A stretch of DNA of 64,000 bases from JAHQVI01 sp050330195 (GTDB taxonomy: Bacteria; Pseudomonadota; Alphaproteobacteria; Rhizobiales; Rhodomicrobiaceae), in assembly GCA_050330195.1 (NCBI GenBank), contig JBHJOB010000003.1, forward strand, positions 1 through 64,000. The letters are read 5' to 3'. Made by a program: the position numbers and the translations under genes. The notes below the pieces were generated by a model. The model saw nothing but the letters and a program-made list of their open reading frames with translations. It made no database searches and was not told the DNA's origin. The first letter of the stretch is position 1, and the number at the start of each line of letters is the position of its first letter. Positions 18,464-27,832 of the stretch are shown one piece after another.

Positions 18464-18499
18464 GTCACTATCGTCTCTGCCTGCCGCCGTCCCAGGAAC

Positions 18500-18961
18500 T
18501 CAAACGTCCAGCTCCGGTTTTTCCTGCCGCTCAAGCCGCTCTGCCAGGGCTTCGAGGGCCAACTCATATCCCTTCGGACCAAATCCGCAGATTGCCCCGA
18601 AGGCGGCTTTGGAAATGAAGGAATGATGACGGAACGGCTCCCGTTCGTAGATGTTGGATAGATGCACTTCTATCACGGGAATGTCGAGGGTTAAAAGCGC
18701 ATCCATCAGGGCCACTGAGGTATGTGTCAGACCTGCGGCATTTATGATCACGCCGGCAGCTTTGTGGCGCGATTCCTGGACCCAGTCGATAAGCACCCCT
18801 TCATGATTGCTTTGCCGGAAATCGACGGCAAGGCCGTATTGGGAGGCTCGCGCCTCGCTGCGGCGCTGGACGTCCGCGAGCGTTTCCCCGCCATAGATGT
18901 GTGGCTGTCGCGTTCCCAGAAGGTTCAGATTGGGGCCGTTGAGGATGTAGACCGGTTTCAT
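18500..18961 (-). CDS. aroQ: Type II 3-dehydroquinate dehydratase
   Basis: 153 residues, the standard size. It converts 3-dehydroquinate to 3-dehydroshikimate in the shikimate pathway as a dodecamer. Signature residues: the N-terminal YILNGPNLNLLGTRQPHIYG with catalytic Arg and Tyr, the DFRQSNHEGVLIDW loop with catalytic His-Glu region, IINAAGLTHTSVALMDAL and EVHLSNIYEREPFRHHS. First gene of the aroQ-accB-accC run; a dsbA terminator lies upstream, so its own promoter must lie in 18962-19060. Confidence 0.97.
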   Translation of the reverse strand: MKPVYILNGPNLNLLGTRQPHIYGGETLADVQRRSEARASQYGLAVDFRQSNHEGVLIDWVQESRHKAAGVIINAAGLTHTSVALMDALLTLDIPVIEVHLSNIYEREPFRHHSFISKAAFGAICGFGPKGYELALEALAERLERQEKPELDV

Positions 18962-19060
18962 CTTTGTCGCGATCGGAAATTTGGGATGAGCTATTCCCTA
19001 TGTGGAGAAGGCGGACCGGGAAAGCGTCTGATCGAAATCGCGCGATGCCCGTGTCCGGTC

Positions 19061-19090
19061 AAAAGAAGAAGGCCGCCGGATTCAGCGGCC
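19061..19090 (-). terminator. Rho-independent terminator after the dsbA-like gene
   Basis: On the minus strand GGCCGC and GCGGCC pair around an 8-nt loop, followed by TTCTTCTTTT. It lies 50 bp after the stop of the thiol oxidoreductase gene and before aroQ. Confidence 0.7.
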
Positions 19091-19139
19091 CTTTCGAATT
19101 GCGGGGCAATATTGCCTAAATCACAGGCGAGCGCAATCG

Positions 19140-19898
19140 TCAGCAGACGCTGCAGCCATTCTGGCGGATATTGGCCGCTTCCTTCTGAAGCATAGTCTTC
19201 AACTCCGAGGGCGCGCCTGGAATGGCCTGATCGCCAATGAAGAACGCCGGTGTGCCCTGCACGCCCATGGCCGTGCCGAGCTGCAGGTTCTTCTCGATCA
19301 GTTCGTCAACTTCGGGAGCTTGCATGTCGGCTTTCAGCTTTTCGATATCCAGACCGATATCTCCGGCGACCTTGAACACCACCTCAGGCTGAATCGGGCC
19401 ATTGTGCCGCATCAGCGCCTGGTGAAATTCCCAATATTTATTCTGCTTGGTCGAGGCAATCGCTGCCTGACTGGCAACACGCGAACCTTCGGAGAGAATC
19501 GGGAATTCGATGAAGACAACCCGCAAATCCTTTTCCTGCTCCGCAAGTTCGGAAACCTGTTCGAACGCGGTGCGGCAATAACCGCAATTGTAGTCGAAGA
19601 ATTCCACAACGGTGATATTGCCGTCACCGAAGCTGTAGGGCGTCTGTTCCTTGTAAAGCGTAGAAAGCGCTTTCTTGCGCTCCTCTTCCGCGGCCGCTTC
19701 CTGTTTGCGGTTCAGCTCCATCAAGGCTTCCCGCAGAACTTCCGGCTCTTTCAGCAGATAGTCCTTGATGATCGTGCGGATCTCGTTTTTCTGAGACTCG
19801 TCAAACGCGCTTTTGTCCTGAGCGCCAAGCGGAACGACGATCATTGCGCTCGCCAGCATCGTGGCGGCCAGACCGAGCAGGGGTAGTTTGAAGCGCAT
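19140..19898 (-). CDS. DsbA-family periplasmic thiol:disulfide oxidoreductase
   Basis: 252 residues. An N-terminal signal peptide (LPLLGLAATMLASAMIVVPLGAQ) directs it to the periplasm. A helical N-terminal section rich in Lys/Glu (residues 30-85) precedes the thioredoxin fold with active-site CGYC (VEFFDYNCGYCRTAFEQ) and the cis-proline loop GTPAFFIGD. This layout is that of Com1/BdbD-like DsbA proteins of alphaproteobacteria. An additional C-terminal Cys pair (NGCSVC) is seen. It follows the M48 protease gene on the same strand by 40 bp, so both may handle envelope-protein quality together. Confidence 0.92.
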   Translation of the reverse strand: MRFKLPLLGLAATMLASAMIVVPLGAQDKSAFDESQKNEIRTIIKDYLLKEPEVLREALMELNRKQEAAAEEERKKALSTLYKEQTPYSFGDGNITVVEFFDYNCGYCRTAFEQVSELAEQEKDLRVVFIEFPILSEGSRVASQAAIASTKQNKYWEFHQALMRHNGPIQPEVVFKVAGDIGLDIEKLKADMQAPEVDELIEKNLQLGTAMGVQGTPAFFIGDQAIPGAPSELKTMLQKEAANIRQNGCSVC

Positions 19899-19938
19899 TC
19901 AATAAACTCCAATATCAGCGGCCGCCTGTCGGCGCGCC

Positions 19939-21363
19939 TCATTTCTTCGCCAACTGCTTGTAGGTTTCCACATCCCGCAGGATGTCGTTCGCCTTGACCC
20001 AGTCCGGGGATCCTTCCGGCAAACCGAGCATGGCGCGTTCCGCATGAACCTTGGCATAATCGGCATTGCCTTCAAAGAAAAAGGCCTGCGCCGAGGCAAG
20101 CTGAGCCTCCGGAAGCCGGTTGAGACGGCCATAGGCCATGCCAAGCGCACGATAACCAACCACGGATTGCTTCTCCCGCAGCAGCGCCTTGCGCAGATGT
20201 TCGATCGCCGACTTCAGATCGGCGGGATCGTTCGTCGCAACCAGCGCCTGTCCAAGCATGACACGTATCAGACCCGACTCCGGAGAAAGCGACACGGCTT
20301 TCTTCAGCGGACCGACTGCCGCCTTTGCCTTGCCGCTTTCCAGCAGGAACTGGCCTTTCAGCTCGTGGAAATACGCATTGTCGGGATAGTCCGCAATCAG
20401 GGCGTCGATCTCGCCCGCCGCCCCCTGAATGCCGGACGTGAAATAAAGCGTGATCGCGCGGGCATAGCGGGCCGGAAGGGTCCGGTCGGACTCGGGGTAT
20501 TTCCGCAGCACGTAGCGGGCGTTGTTCTTGTTGGTGAAGGCTTCGAGCTTCGCGCGCACCATGTCATGGCGCAATTGCAGCGTCGGCGGATCCTTCTGGG
20601 AGAAATATGGGCTGCGCTCGGCAATATCCTGAAGCTGCGCGATGCGGGTCTGCGGCATCGGGTGGCTCTGGACATAGGGGTCGACATAGCTTACCGAGCC
20701 GAGCGACTGATCGGCAAAATGACGGAACGTTTCGATCATGCCGCGCGGGGACTGCTTCGTCTGCGTAAGATAGGACACCGCCGCCTGGTCGGCCGCGGAT
20801 TCCTCGGCGCGTCTGTAGGACAGGAGCGAGCGCTGGATGATCGACGTCCCGCCATAGAGAACCGCAGCGCCGGCTTCGCCGACATCATTGCCACCGCCGG
20901 ATACAGCGCCGCCGACCATTGCGCCGATGCCGATCAGGTTCATGATCAGGGCAGCCGATTCCATCCGCGCCATCTGAACCTTGAGACGCGCCAGATGACC
21001 GCCGGCAATATGTCCGGCTTCATGTGCAATGACGCCGATGAGCTGGTTGGGCGTATCCGATTTCGTCATCGCGCCGACATGGATGAACATGTTCTGGCCA
21101 TCGATCACGAAGGCGTTGAAGGATCGCTGGTTGACGATGTGGATGTTGATGTTCTGCGAACTCAGGCCCGCGGCGCGAAAGATCGGCGCGGCGTAGTCGG
21201 TCAGCAACTCCTCGATTTCGGCGTCGCGAATGAGCCCTATCGCGTTGGCCTGCGCAACATTCGCAAGCAGCAGGATTGACATCAAGACTGTCAGGGTACA
21301 GCGCCGACCGGCGGCGGCAAGGCTGTACCAAGCGCGAGGCAAGCTTGGTTTGAGCACGGGCAT
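19939..21363 (-). CDS. M48-family metalloprotease with TPR domain (BepA/YfgC-like)
   Basis: 474 residues. The N-terminus holds a long signal peptide ending near ANVAQANA. The zinc protease motif HEAGH is in LIGVIAHEAGHIAGGHLARL, and the third ligand is in the SYRRAEESAADQAAVSYL region. After the protease domain come TPR-like helical repeats (about residues 290-470). This is the architecture of BepA, a periplasmic protease/chaperone that acts on outer-membrane assembly substrates such as LptD and BamA. Conserved in alphaproteobacteria beside a DsbA-like gene, which fits since LptD needs disulfides. The function here is inferred from the family. Confidence 0.92.
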   Translation of the reverse strand: MPVLKPSLPRAWYSLAAAGRRCTLTVLMSILLLANVAQANAIGLIRDAEIEELLTDYAAPIFRAAGLSSQNINIHIVNQRSFNAFVIDGQNMFIHVGAMTKSDTPNQLIGVIAHEAGHIAGGHLARLKVQMARMESAALIMNLIGIGAMVGGAVSGGGNDVGEAGAAVLYGGTSIIQRSLLSYRRAEESAADQAAVSYLTQTKQSPRGMIETFRHFADQSLGSVSYVDPYVQSHPMPQTRIAQLQDIAERSPYFSQKDPPTLQLRHDMVRAKLEAFTNKNNARYVLRKYPESDRTLPARYARAITLYFTSGIQGAAGEIDALIADYPDNAYFHELKGQFLLESGKAKAAVGPLKKAVSLSPESGLIRVMLGQALVATNDPADLKSAIEHLRKALLREKQSVVGYRALGMAYGRLNRLPEAQLASAQAFFFEGNADYAKVHAERAMLGLPEGSPDWVKANDILRDVETYKQLAKK

Positions 21364-21564
21364 TCTCGTCTTTTTTAACAGAAGTTCGTCTGAAACCCAT
21401 TTCGCTTGTCAAAGCGTATGCGAAACCTAGAGTGGCGGAGTTCGCCGGTCAACATCGCGAATATATGGGGACACGATATCGTGATGGCATCACGTTTCAT
21501 TCGGGGATAAGGCACCTTCATTTAGGCATAAGCATGACAAGATTTGAAGGAAGAGGTGAGCACG

Positions 21565-22764
21565 GTGCCGCAGCAACCGAAAAATGATGCGAATGCGAGG
21601 CGCATGGTGCGCGCGTCATTGCGCAGCGAGATTTCGCCATTCGTCGTGATGGACATCATGCGCGCATCAGCCGAGCTTGAGGTCGCGGGCCGCAATATCG
21701 TCCACATGGAGGTCGGCCAGCCCGGCACGCCCGCGCCGCGCATCGTGCGGGAAGCCGTCAAGGCGGCCATTGACCGGGACGTGCTCGGCTATACCGAGGC
21801 GCTGGGCATTCCTGGGCTGCGCGAAAGGATCGCCCGCCATTACCGGGACGCCTACGGTCTGGAGATCGGGCCCGAGCGGGTTGTTGTCACCGCGGGGTCG
21901 TCGGCGGGTTTCGTTCTGGCGTTTCTGGCGCTTTTCGATGCGGGAACGCCGATCCTGCTGCCGGAGCCGGGCTATCCCTGCTACCGGAACATCGTTCAGG
22001 CGCTGGGCCTCAAGCCCGTCAGCGTGCCGGTCGGTCCCGACGAGCGCTGGATGCCGACGCCGGAGCTGTTGACGCGCGCAGCCTCAAACGGCGGCGAGCC
22101 GAAGCCGGAAGGCATCCTGTTTGCCAGCCCCGCCAATCCGACGGGCACGGTGATGACGCCCCCTGCGCTCGCATCCATCTGCGAATGGTGCCGGACGCAA
22201 GGCGTCACGATCATATCGGATGAAATCTATCATGGGCTCACCTACGACACGCCCGCCGAGACGGCGTTGCGTTTCGACGACGAAGCCATCGTCATCAACA
22301 GCTTCTCGAAATATTTCTCCATGACCGGCTGGCGGATCGGCTGGATGGTCGTGCCGCCGCATCTGGTCCGCGCCGTGGAGCGTCTCGCCCAGAACTTCTA
22401 TATTTCGCCGACTACCGTTTCGCAGATCGGCGCGATCGCGGCATTCGACGCCATCGAGGAGCTTGAGGCGAACAAGGCGGTTTACGCGCGGAATCGCGAG
22501 TTCCTGATGGAAGAATTGCCATATGCGGGCTTTCGCAAGCTGGCCCCGGCCGATGGCGCCTTTTACTTCTATGCGGACATATCCGACCTGACCGATGACA
22601 GTCAGGCATTTGCGAAGATGCTGCTGGAAGAGCTGGGCGTCGCGGCCACGCCGGGCGTCGATTTCGATCCGGTGCGCGGACGGCAGTTCCTGCGTTTTTC
22701 CTATGCCGGGACGCATGAAGCCATGGTGGAGGCGGTCAAGAGGCTGCGCACCCTGCGCGGGTGA
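21565..22764 (+). CDS. Class I/II pyridoxal-phosphate aminotransferase
   Basis: 399 residues from the GTG at 21565, which has GGAAGAG 8 bp before it; the open frame begins earlier at a TTG without such spacing. Fold type I aminotransferase: VVVTAGSSAGFVLAFLALFDAG, the FASPANPTGTV motif, the SDEIYHGLTYD segment with the Asp that contacts the cofactor, and the Schiff-base lysine in INSFSKYFSMTGWRIGW. A C-terminal arginine for the substrate carboxylate is in RQFLRFSYAGT. The amino-acid pair is not predictable from the sequence, aspartate/aromatic-type substrates being typical. Divergent from the M48 protease, convergent with rne. Confidence 0.93.
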   Translation: MPQQPKNDANARRMVRASLRSEISPFVVMDIMRASAELEVAGRNIVHMEVGQPGTPAPRIVREAVKAAIDRDVLGYTEALGIPGLRERIARHYRDAYGLEIGPERVVVTAGSSAGFVLAFLALFDAGTPILLPEPGYPCYRNIVQALGLKPVSVPVGPDERWMPTPELLTRAASNGGEPKPEGILFASPANPTGTVMTPPALASICEWCRTQGVTIISDEIYHGLTYDTPAETALRFDDEAIVINSFSKYFSMTGWRIGWMVVPPHLVRAVERLAQNFYISPTTVSQIGAIAAFDAIEELEANKAVYARNREFLMEELPYAGFRKLAPADGAFYFYADISDLTDDSQAFAKMLLEELGVAATPGVDFDPVRGRQFLRFSYAGTHEAMVEAVKRLRTLRG

Positions 22765-22802
22765 GGCAAACCGAGAGATTAGCCTGAGGGCAAGAATGAA
22801 AA

Positions 22803-22833
22803 TGCCCCGTTCCGGTTTGTCCGCAACGGGGCA
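22803..22833 (-). terminator. Rho-independent terminator between aminotransferase and rne
   Basis: Arms TGCCCCGTT and AACGGGGCA form a perfect 9-bp stem. On the minus strand it is followed by TTTTC, matching the end of rne; on the plus strand the T-run is poorer but it could serve both convergent genes. Confidence 0.7.
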
Positions 22834-22864
22834 TTCGATCTCAACACGTCATGACCGGCTCCGG

Positions 22865-25630
22865 TCAGGCGTCGCGCCGCTGCCACCAGCCGCGCTTGCT
22901 GCCCTTGGGCTTGGGCGGCGGCGGAGCTTTCGGCTCCTCGGCTATTGCTGTTTCGCCCTCGTGATCCGCTTCCAGAGTTTCGCCGCCGCCTTCATGACCG
23001 GATTCGACTCCGTCGTCCTGCCCGTTGGCTTTTGCGGCGCCGTTGGCTGTCCTGGTCCGCGACCGGCTGCGCGGGTTGCGAAAGGAACGCGTATCATGAC
23101 CGGCCTCTTCGTCGGCGCGGTCTGCCTCCTTTTCCGGCTCAGGCTCGGAAGGCGCTGGTTCGACAATCGCGGCAGGCGCTTCTGCTTCAGCCGCGACGGT
23201 CTGAGGTTGCTCCTCGCGGGGCTCGTCTCCTGCGGGCTGAGCGGTCGGGGTGTAATAGTCGGGCTGGTCACCCACCGGGCCAGGCTCGCCGCTTGCGGCA
23301 GCCTCGGACGTCTCCGATGCCTCCAGCGCCCCGGCTTCACCGCCGCGCGCCCCGCGCTGGTTTCGTCCCCCGCGACGTCCGCGCCGACGAGACCGTCTGC
23401 GCGGCTTCTCGCCATCCTCGCCGCTTTCGCCATCGGCCTGCGCGGCTTCGCGAGAGGCCGGGCGGGCCGCATCCTCGTCATCTTCGGAACTGTCCCGCTC
23501 GCTCGTGGCGGAAGCGCGGTTATCGTCGTAGCTTTCCTGATTGTCGTCGCGGCCGCGTCTGCGTCGGCGTTTGCGGCGCGAGCGGCCCTTGTCGTCCGCA
23601 TTCTCGTCCTGCTCGGCCTCGAACGGCACGATGATCCGGTCGTTCTGGGAAATGGCGGCGCTTGCCGTTCCATCGCCCACAGCGACCGCGACCTTCTCAA
23701 TGTAGAAATTCGCGCCCTGCATCTTGTCGCTCGCGAGCGCGCTGATCGTCACATTGTGGCGCGTTTCGATGTCATGCAGATAAGTGCGCTTCTGGTTCAG
23801 GATATAGAGAGCGACGTCCGGCGAGCAAATCGCGGCCAGATCGCAAGGCGTGTGCGTGCGCAGCCAGTCCTCAAGGCTCCGCAGAACCGAAAGCGCGACC
23901 GACTCCGTTGAGCGCACCACACCGGTTCCCTGGCAATGCGGACATTGCGTGGTCGAGCCCTCGACCATCCCGGTGCGGATGCGCTGACGCGACATTTCCA
24001 TCAGACCGAAATGGCTGATCCGGCCAACCTGGATCCGCGCCCGGTCGTTACGCAGGCATTCCTTCAGCTTCCGCTCGACGGAGCGATTGTTGCGCCGCTC
24101 CTCCATGTCGATGAAGTCGATGACGATCAGGCCGGCAAGGTCACGAAGACGGAGCTGGCGGGAAATTTCCTCCGCCGCTTCGAGATTGGTCTTGAGCGCC
24201 GTGTCCTCGATGGAGAATTCCCGCGTGGACTTGCCGGAGTTGACATCTACGGCAACGAGCGCTTCGGTCTGGTTGATGATGACGTAGCCGCCGGAGGGCA
24301 GCGTCACCTGCGGACTGAACATCGCATTGAGCTGCCGCTCGACCTCGTAGCGCGTGAATACCGGCTCGGGGTCCTTGTAGGGCTGGACGTTCTTGGCATG
24401 GCTCGGCATGAGCATGCGCATGAAGTCCTTGGCGTCGCGATAAGCGTCGTCGCCCGCGACCAGAACCTCGTCGATCTCGCGGCTGTAGAGATCGCGGATC
24501 GAGCGCTTAATCAGGTCGCCTTCCTCATAGACGAGGCATGGCGCGCTGGAGCCGAGCGTCAGATCGCGCACATTCTCCCAAAGCCGGAGCAGATATTCGT
24601 AATCACGCTTGATCTCCGTTTTCGTGCGCGCCGCGCCCGCCGTGCGGATGATCAGGCCCATGCCCTCCGAGACGTCGAGTTCCTGTGCGATCTCGCGCAG
24701 TCTCTTCCGGTCGGCGGGGGATGCGATCTTGCGCGAAATTCCGCCGCCGCTGCCCGTATTCGGCATCAGCACGGTGTAGCGGCCGGCAAGCGAGAGATAG
24801 GTCGTCAGCGCCGCGCCTTTGTTGCCGCGTTCTTCCTTGACCACCTGAACGAGCAGGATCTGGCCACGCTTGATGACTTCCTGAATCTTGTAGGACCGGC
24901 GGCGGCGGCGGTGACGTTGCGGAAGTTCCTCAAGCGCGTCCTCGCTGCCGACGGACTCGACGTGATCGAGATCGCCATTTTCGTCGCCGGAGCCGTTCTC
25001 GTCGTCACCGTGCGAACCGCGTCCGTTGCGTTTCTTGCTGGTGACGGCTTCGACCGTTTCCACGCTGTCAGGGAACTCGTTCGTGGAGTGTGACGGAGCC
25101 TCATCGTCGGCGGCGTCATCTTCGTCGCCATCCGCTCCCTTAGAGGAATATTTCGCAGCAGGCAAAGCGGCTTCAAGCGCAGCCGTCTGGCGGCTGTCGT
25201 CGCTGCCGTCCTCGGCGAAGGCGTCGTCAGCGCCAAATTCGTGAGTCGCTGATGCGGAACGCGCCCCCTCGATCTCATCCTCGCCAGCGCGGGCTTCCAC
25301 AACGTCGTCGATATCGTCGTCGGCGTCGTCACTCGCGGATTTGGGGTCGAATTCTTCATCCTTCAGCGCCTGCCTTTCGGCCATCGGCAACTGATAATAG
25401 TCAGGATGAATTTCGCTGAAGGCAAGAAATCCGTGACGGTTGCCGCCGTAATTTACAAATGCCGCCTGAAGCGAGGGTTCGACGCGAGTGACTTTGGCGA
25501 GATATATATTTCCTCTTAGTTGTTTTCTTGTTGCGGATTCGAAATCAAATTCTTCAACTCGATTGCCGCGAAGCACCACCACCCGGGTTTCTTCCGGGTG
25601 CGTGGCATCGATTAGCATTTTGTTTCCCAT
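22865..25630 (-). CDS. rne: Ribonuclease E
   Basis: 921 residues. The start MGNKMLIDATHPEETRVVVL is typical for the order and has GGGAGA upstream. Residues 35-85 begin the S1 RNA-binding domain, interrupted by an acidic insertion (about 88-238) followed by an Arg-rich patch (RHRRRRR, 239-245), after which S1 resumes (QILLVQVVKEERGNKGAAL). The catalytic DNase-I-like region has VAVDVNSGKST and IVIDFIDMEERRN, and the zinc-link CPHCQGTG lies near residue 560. The C-terminal part is low-complexity, Arg- and Glu-rich, presumably the RNA and degradosome scaffold, ending in GSKRGWWQRRDA. It is the main single-strand endonuclease for mRNA decay and rRNA processing. A long leader upstream suggests autoregulation. 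Confidence 0.97.
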   Translation of the reverse strand: MGNKMLIDATHPEETRVVVLRGNRVEEFDFESATRKQLRGNIYLAKVTRVEPSLQAAFVNYGGNRHGFLAFSEIHPDYYQLPMAERQALKDEEFDPKSASDDADDDIDDVVEARAGEDEIEGARSASATHEFGADDAFAEDGSDDSRQTAALEAALPAAKYSSKGADGDEDDAADDEAPSHSTNEFPDSVETVEAVTSKKRNGRGSHGDDENGSGDENGDLDHVESVGSEDALEELPQRHRRRRRSYKIQEVIKRGQILLVQVVKEERGNKGAALTTYLSLAGRYTVLMPNTGSGGGISRKIASPADRKRLREIAQELDVSEGMGLIIRTAGAARTKTEIKRDYEYLLRLWENVRDLTLGSSAPCLVYEEGDLIKRSIRDLYSREIDEVLVAGDDAYRDAKDFMRMLMPSHAKNVQPYKDPEPVFTRYEVERQLNAMFSPQVTLPSGGYVIINQTEALVAVDVNSGKSTREFSIEDTALKTNLEAAEEISRQLRLRDLAGLIVIDFIDMEERRNNRSVERKLKECLRNDRARIQVGRISHFGLMEMSRQRIRTGMVEGSTTQCPHCQGTGVVRSTESVALSVLRSLEDWLRTHTPCDLAAICSPDVALYILNQKRTYLHDIETRHNVTISALASDKMQGANFYIEKVAVAVGDGTASAAISQNDRIIVPFEAEQDENADDKGRSRRKRRRRRGRDDNQESYDDNRASATSERDSSEDDEDAARPASREAAQADGESGEDGEKPRRRSRRRGRRGGRNQRGARGGEAGALEASETSEAAASGEPGPVGDQPDYYTPTAQPAGDEPREEQPQTVAAEAEAPAAIVEPAPSEPEPEKEADRADEEAGHDTRSFRNPRSRSRTRTANGAAKANGQDDGVESGHEGGGETLEADHEGETAIAEEPKAPPPPKPKGSKRGWWQRRDA

Positions 25631-26389
25631 GTCTTATTGTCTCCCGCGCGTCAACGCGGCCAGGACCGGAAGCCCAGAAGATCGGGTTTGGAATTGGCTT
25701 GTGCATTGGGGCGCGTGCTATCGCTTGGCGTCCGGCTATGGGGCGACTTCGCGTAACACGCCAAACCGCGAGGCCCAGCGAAGCGCAATCGCTTCGGCAT
25801 GGAGGGCCGCTTCTTTTGTGCGTGACGCGCATGTCGGAGCCGGAGCGCGAGGTCGTCATCATGTGTTTTGAATGCATGGACTGAAATCGCGGTGTCCAGA
25901 ACATCCAAATTCCTCAAAGTTAAGGCGCGAATCGTTATCTGTTCGATTTAACAACCCACGCCGCGTTCTCTCTTCGCGCCATTCAGAATTGCGAGAGGAA
26001 CGAAAATTCCAAAATCGGGTGGCGCCGCCACGTCCCGTCAATCCGGTCGGTTGCGGTTGCCTTGCAGTGCATTACTCTCACCAACTAACCCATAACCTGA
26101 AGCTTCGGAACTCCAGGGGGGTGAGAATTCTTGCTCACGGATCACAATGCAAAGATATAGCCTGACCTTGCGGCGATGCCTCAATAGCCGACCGACGCTT
26201 CTGCCAATGGACCCATACGAGTCGCAGTAATACAGTTAGTCGCGGCTCTCGGCAAGTGCTACGGCTTTGCATAATTGTGCGTAACATCCAAATCACAACG
26301 TTACCTTAATTCTCGTCTTTATAATCAAGCCGAAAACACGCATAGTGCCGCCGGTTCGAAGCCGGAAGCGGCAATAGAGGAGCGTCGCC
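25631..26389. other. Long intergenic region: probable rne 5' leader and divergent promoters
   Basis: 759 bp between rne and the divergent amiC without a convincing gene. Short frames within it, such as 25872-26165, have no ribosome site and no recognisable family. A candidate rne promoter at 26155-26184 would give a leader of about 500 nt. A TATAAT at 26320-26325 could be the -10 of amiC. An imperfect hairpin with GTTCTCTC and GAGAGGAAC arms lies at about 25967-26003. RNase E leaders are autoregulatory in E. coli; the same is inferred here only from length. Confidence 0.45.
26155..26184 (-). promoter_or_regulatory. Candidate promoter for rne
   Basis: On the minus strand TTGAGG (26179-26184), an 18-bp spacer, and CTATAT (26155-26160). 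This resembles the housekeeping promoter pattern CTTGAC-N17-CTATAT described for Sinorhizobium. The distance to rne is about 520 bp. Confidence 0.35.
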
Positions 26390-27691
26390 GTGCCAATGGG
26401 CGCTGACACGGTAAGACTTGGAAATCTGATCGCATTTCTGCTCGCCAGCATGATCCTGGCAGTGATTCCGGCGTCAGCGGCGGCTGCGAATGAACGCGGG
26501 GCGGTGGCGCGGGACGCACGTGTCGGCGGCGACGAGAACCGCACGCGGTTTGTTGCCGACCTGTCGGAAACGGTGGAGTTCCGCGCCTTTCTGCTCGCCG
26601 ATCCCTATCGAATCATCATCGACCTGCCGGAAGTCCAGTTCCAGATGCCCGGCGGCGTCGGCTGGGAAGGACGCGGCCTTGTCAGCGCATTTCGCTACGG
26701 CCTGTTCGCGCCCGGAAAATCACGTATCGTGATCGACGTGACCGGCCCCGTTCTCATCGACAAGGCCTTTGTCCGGGCCGCCGAAAACGGCCAGCCGGCG
26801 CGCCTTGTCGTCGACATCGTGCAGACGACGCAGAGCAATTTCGCCACGCAGCAGGAGCGTCAAAGCCTGCTACGCTCGATGTCGCCGAACGGCTTTCAGA
26901 CCAGCACCGAGTCAATGATCGACGGCGCCGATCCCGACGCCTCAAGGAGCGCGGCCAACGCCGGAAAACCGATTATCGTTCTGGACCCGGGACACGGAGG
27001 CGTTGATCCTGGCGCCATCAGCGTCGGCGGAAATTATGAGAAGGACATTGTCTTCGAGTTTTGCAAGATCCTCAAGGCGAAGCTGGAGAAAACGGGGAAC
27101 TACCGCGTCCTCATGACGCGGGACGAGGACATCTTCATATCGCTCGACGATCGCGTCGAGTTCGCCCGCAAGCAACAGGCGAATCTGCTGATTTCCCTGC
27201 ACGCCGACGCGCTGGACCCCAAGCATCCGCTGGTCAACGCGAGGGCGATCAAGGAAACGCGCGGCGCCAGTGTCTACACCCTGTCGGAAGAAGCGTCGGA
27301 CGAACTTGCAAAAATCATCGCGGCGCGCGAAAACCGGTCCGACGTGCTCGCCGGCGTCGAATTGCCGGGCGGTACGGATGACGATCTGGCAAGCATCCTG
27401 ATCGACCTAATGCACCGGGAAACCAAGAATCTCTCGGTTTCCTTTGCAAAAACGCTGCTCAGCGGACTTGACGGGGCAGCCGAACTTACGAACAGTCCGC
27501 ACCGGTTTGCGAATTTCCGCGTCCTCAAGGCGCAGGATGTTCCTTCGGTGCTCATGGAACTTGGATATTTGAGCAATAGCGCGGACGAATCGGACTTGAC
27601 CTCCGAAAAGTGGCGGTCAAAGGTCACCGACGCTATGGTAGAAGCGATTGGCGCGTTTTTTGCCAAGAGGATGGTAAGCGTTCCAGGCTAG
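26390..27691 (+). CDS. amiC: N-acetylmuramoyl-L-alanine amidase with AMIN domain
   Basis: 433 residues from a GTG start with GAGGAG 7 bp upstream. A signal peptide (IAFLLASMILAVIPASAAAA) is followed by an AMIN domain (about residues 40-150; FRAFLLADPYRIIIDLPEVQF), which targets amidases to the septum, and an Amidase_3 zinc domain. Zinc ligands and catalytic residues appear in LDPGHGGVDPGA, NYEKD, LLISLHADA and LMELGYLSN. It cleaves the amide between MurNAc and the stem peptide during daughter-cell separation. It is followed 141 bp later by mrcA on the same strand, as in other members of the order. Confidence 0.95.
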   Translation: MPMGADTVRLGNLIAFLLASMILAVIPASAAAANERGAVARDARVGGDENRTRFVADLSETVEFRAFLLADPYRIIIDLPEVQFQMPGGVGWEGRGLVSAFRYGLFAPGKSRIVIDVTGPVLIDKAFVRAAENGQPARLVVDIVQTTQSNFATQQERQSLLRSMSPNGFQTSTESMIDGADPDASRSAANAGKPIIVLDPGHGGVDPGAISVGGNYEKDIVFEFCKILKAKLEKTGNYRVLMTRDEDIFISLDDRVEFARKQQANLLISLHADALDPKHPLVNARAIKETRGASVYTLSEEASDELAKIIAARENRSDVLAGVELPGGTDDDLASILIDLMHRETKNLSVSFAKTLLSGLDGAAELTNSPHRFANFRVLKAQDVPSVLMELGYLSNSADESDLTSEKWRSKVTDAMVEAIGAFFAKRMVSVPG

Positions 27692-27832
27692 TGAGCAAAC
27701 TCTGACAATACAGCACGCCCACTGGCTCTGCCGGAGGCCTGCCGTTCAGAAACATCATGCATATATCAAGACTTGGTCACTGCCTGTCTTTCGCATGAAC
27801 AAACAAGCAAGAAGCTGGATCAGAAGCAAGCG

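Noticed and set aside
25872..26165. 97-residue plus-strand frame in the rne leader
   Set aside because: No ribosome site, no recognisable domain, and codon use unlike neighbouring genes.
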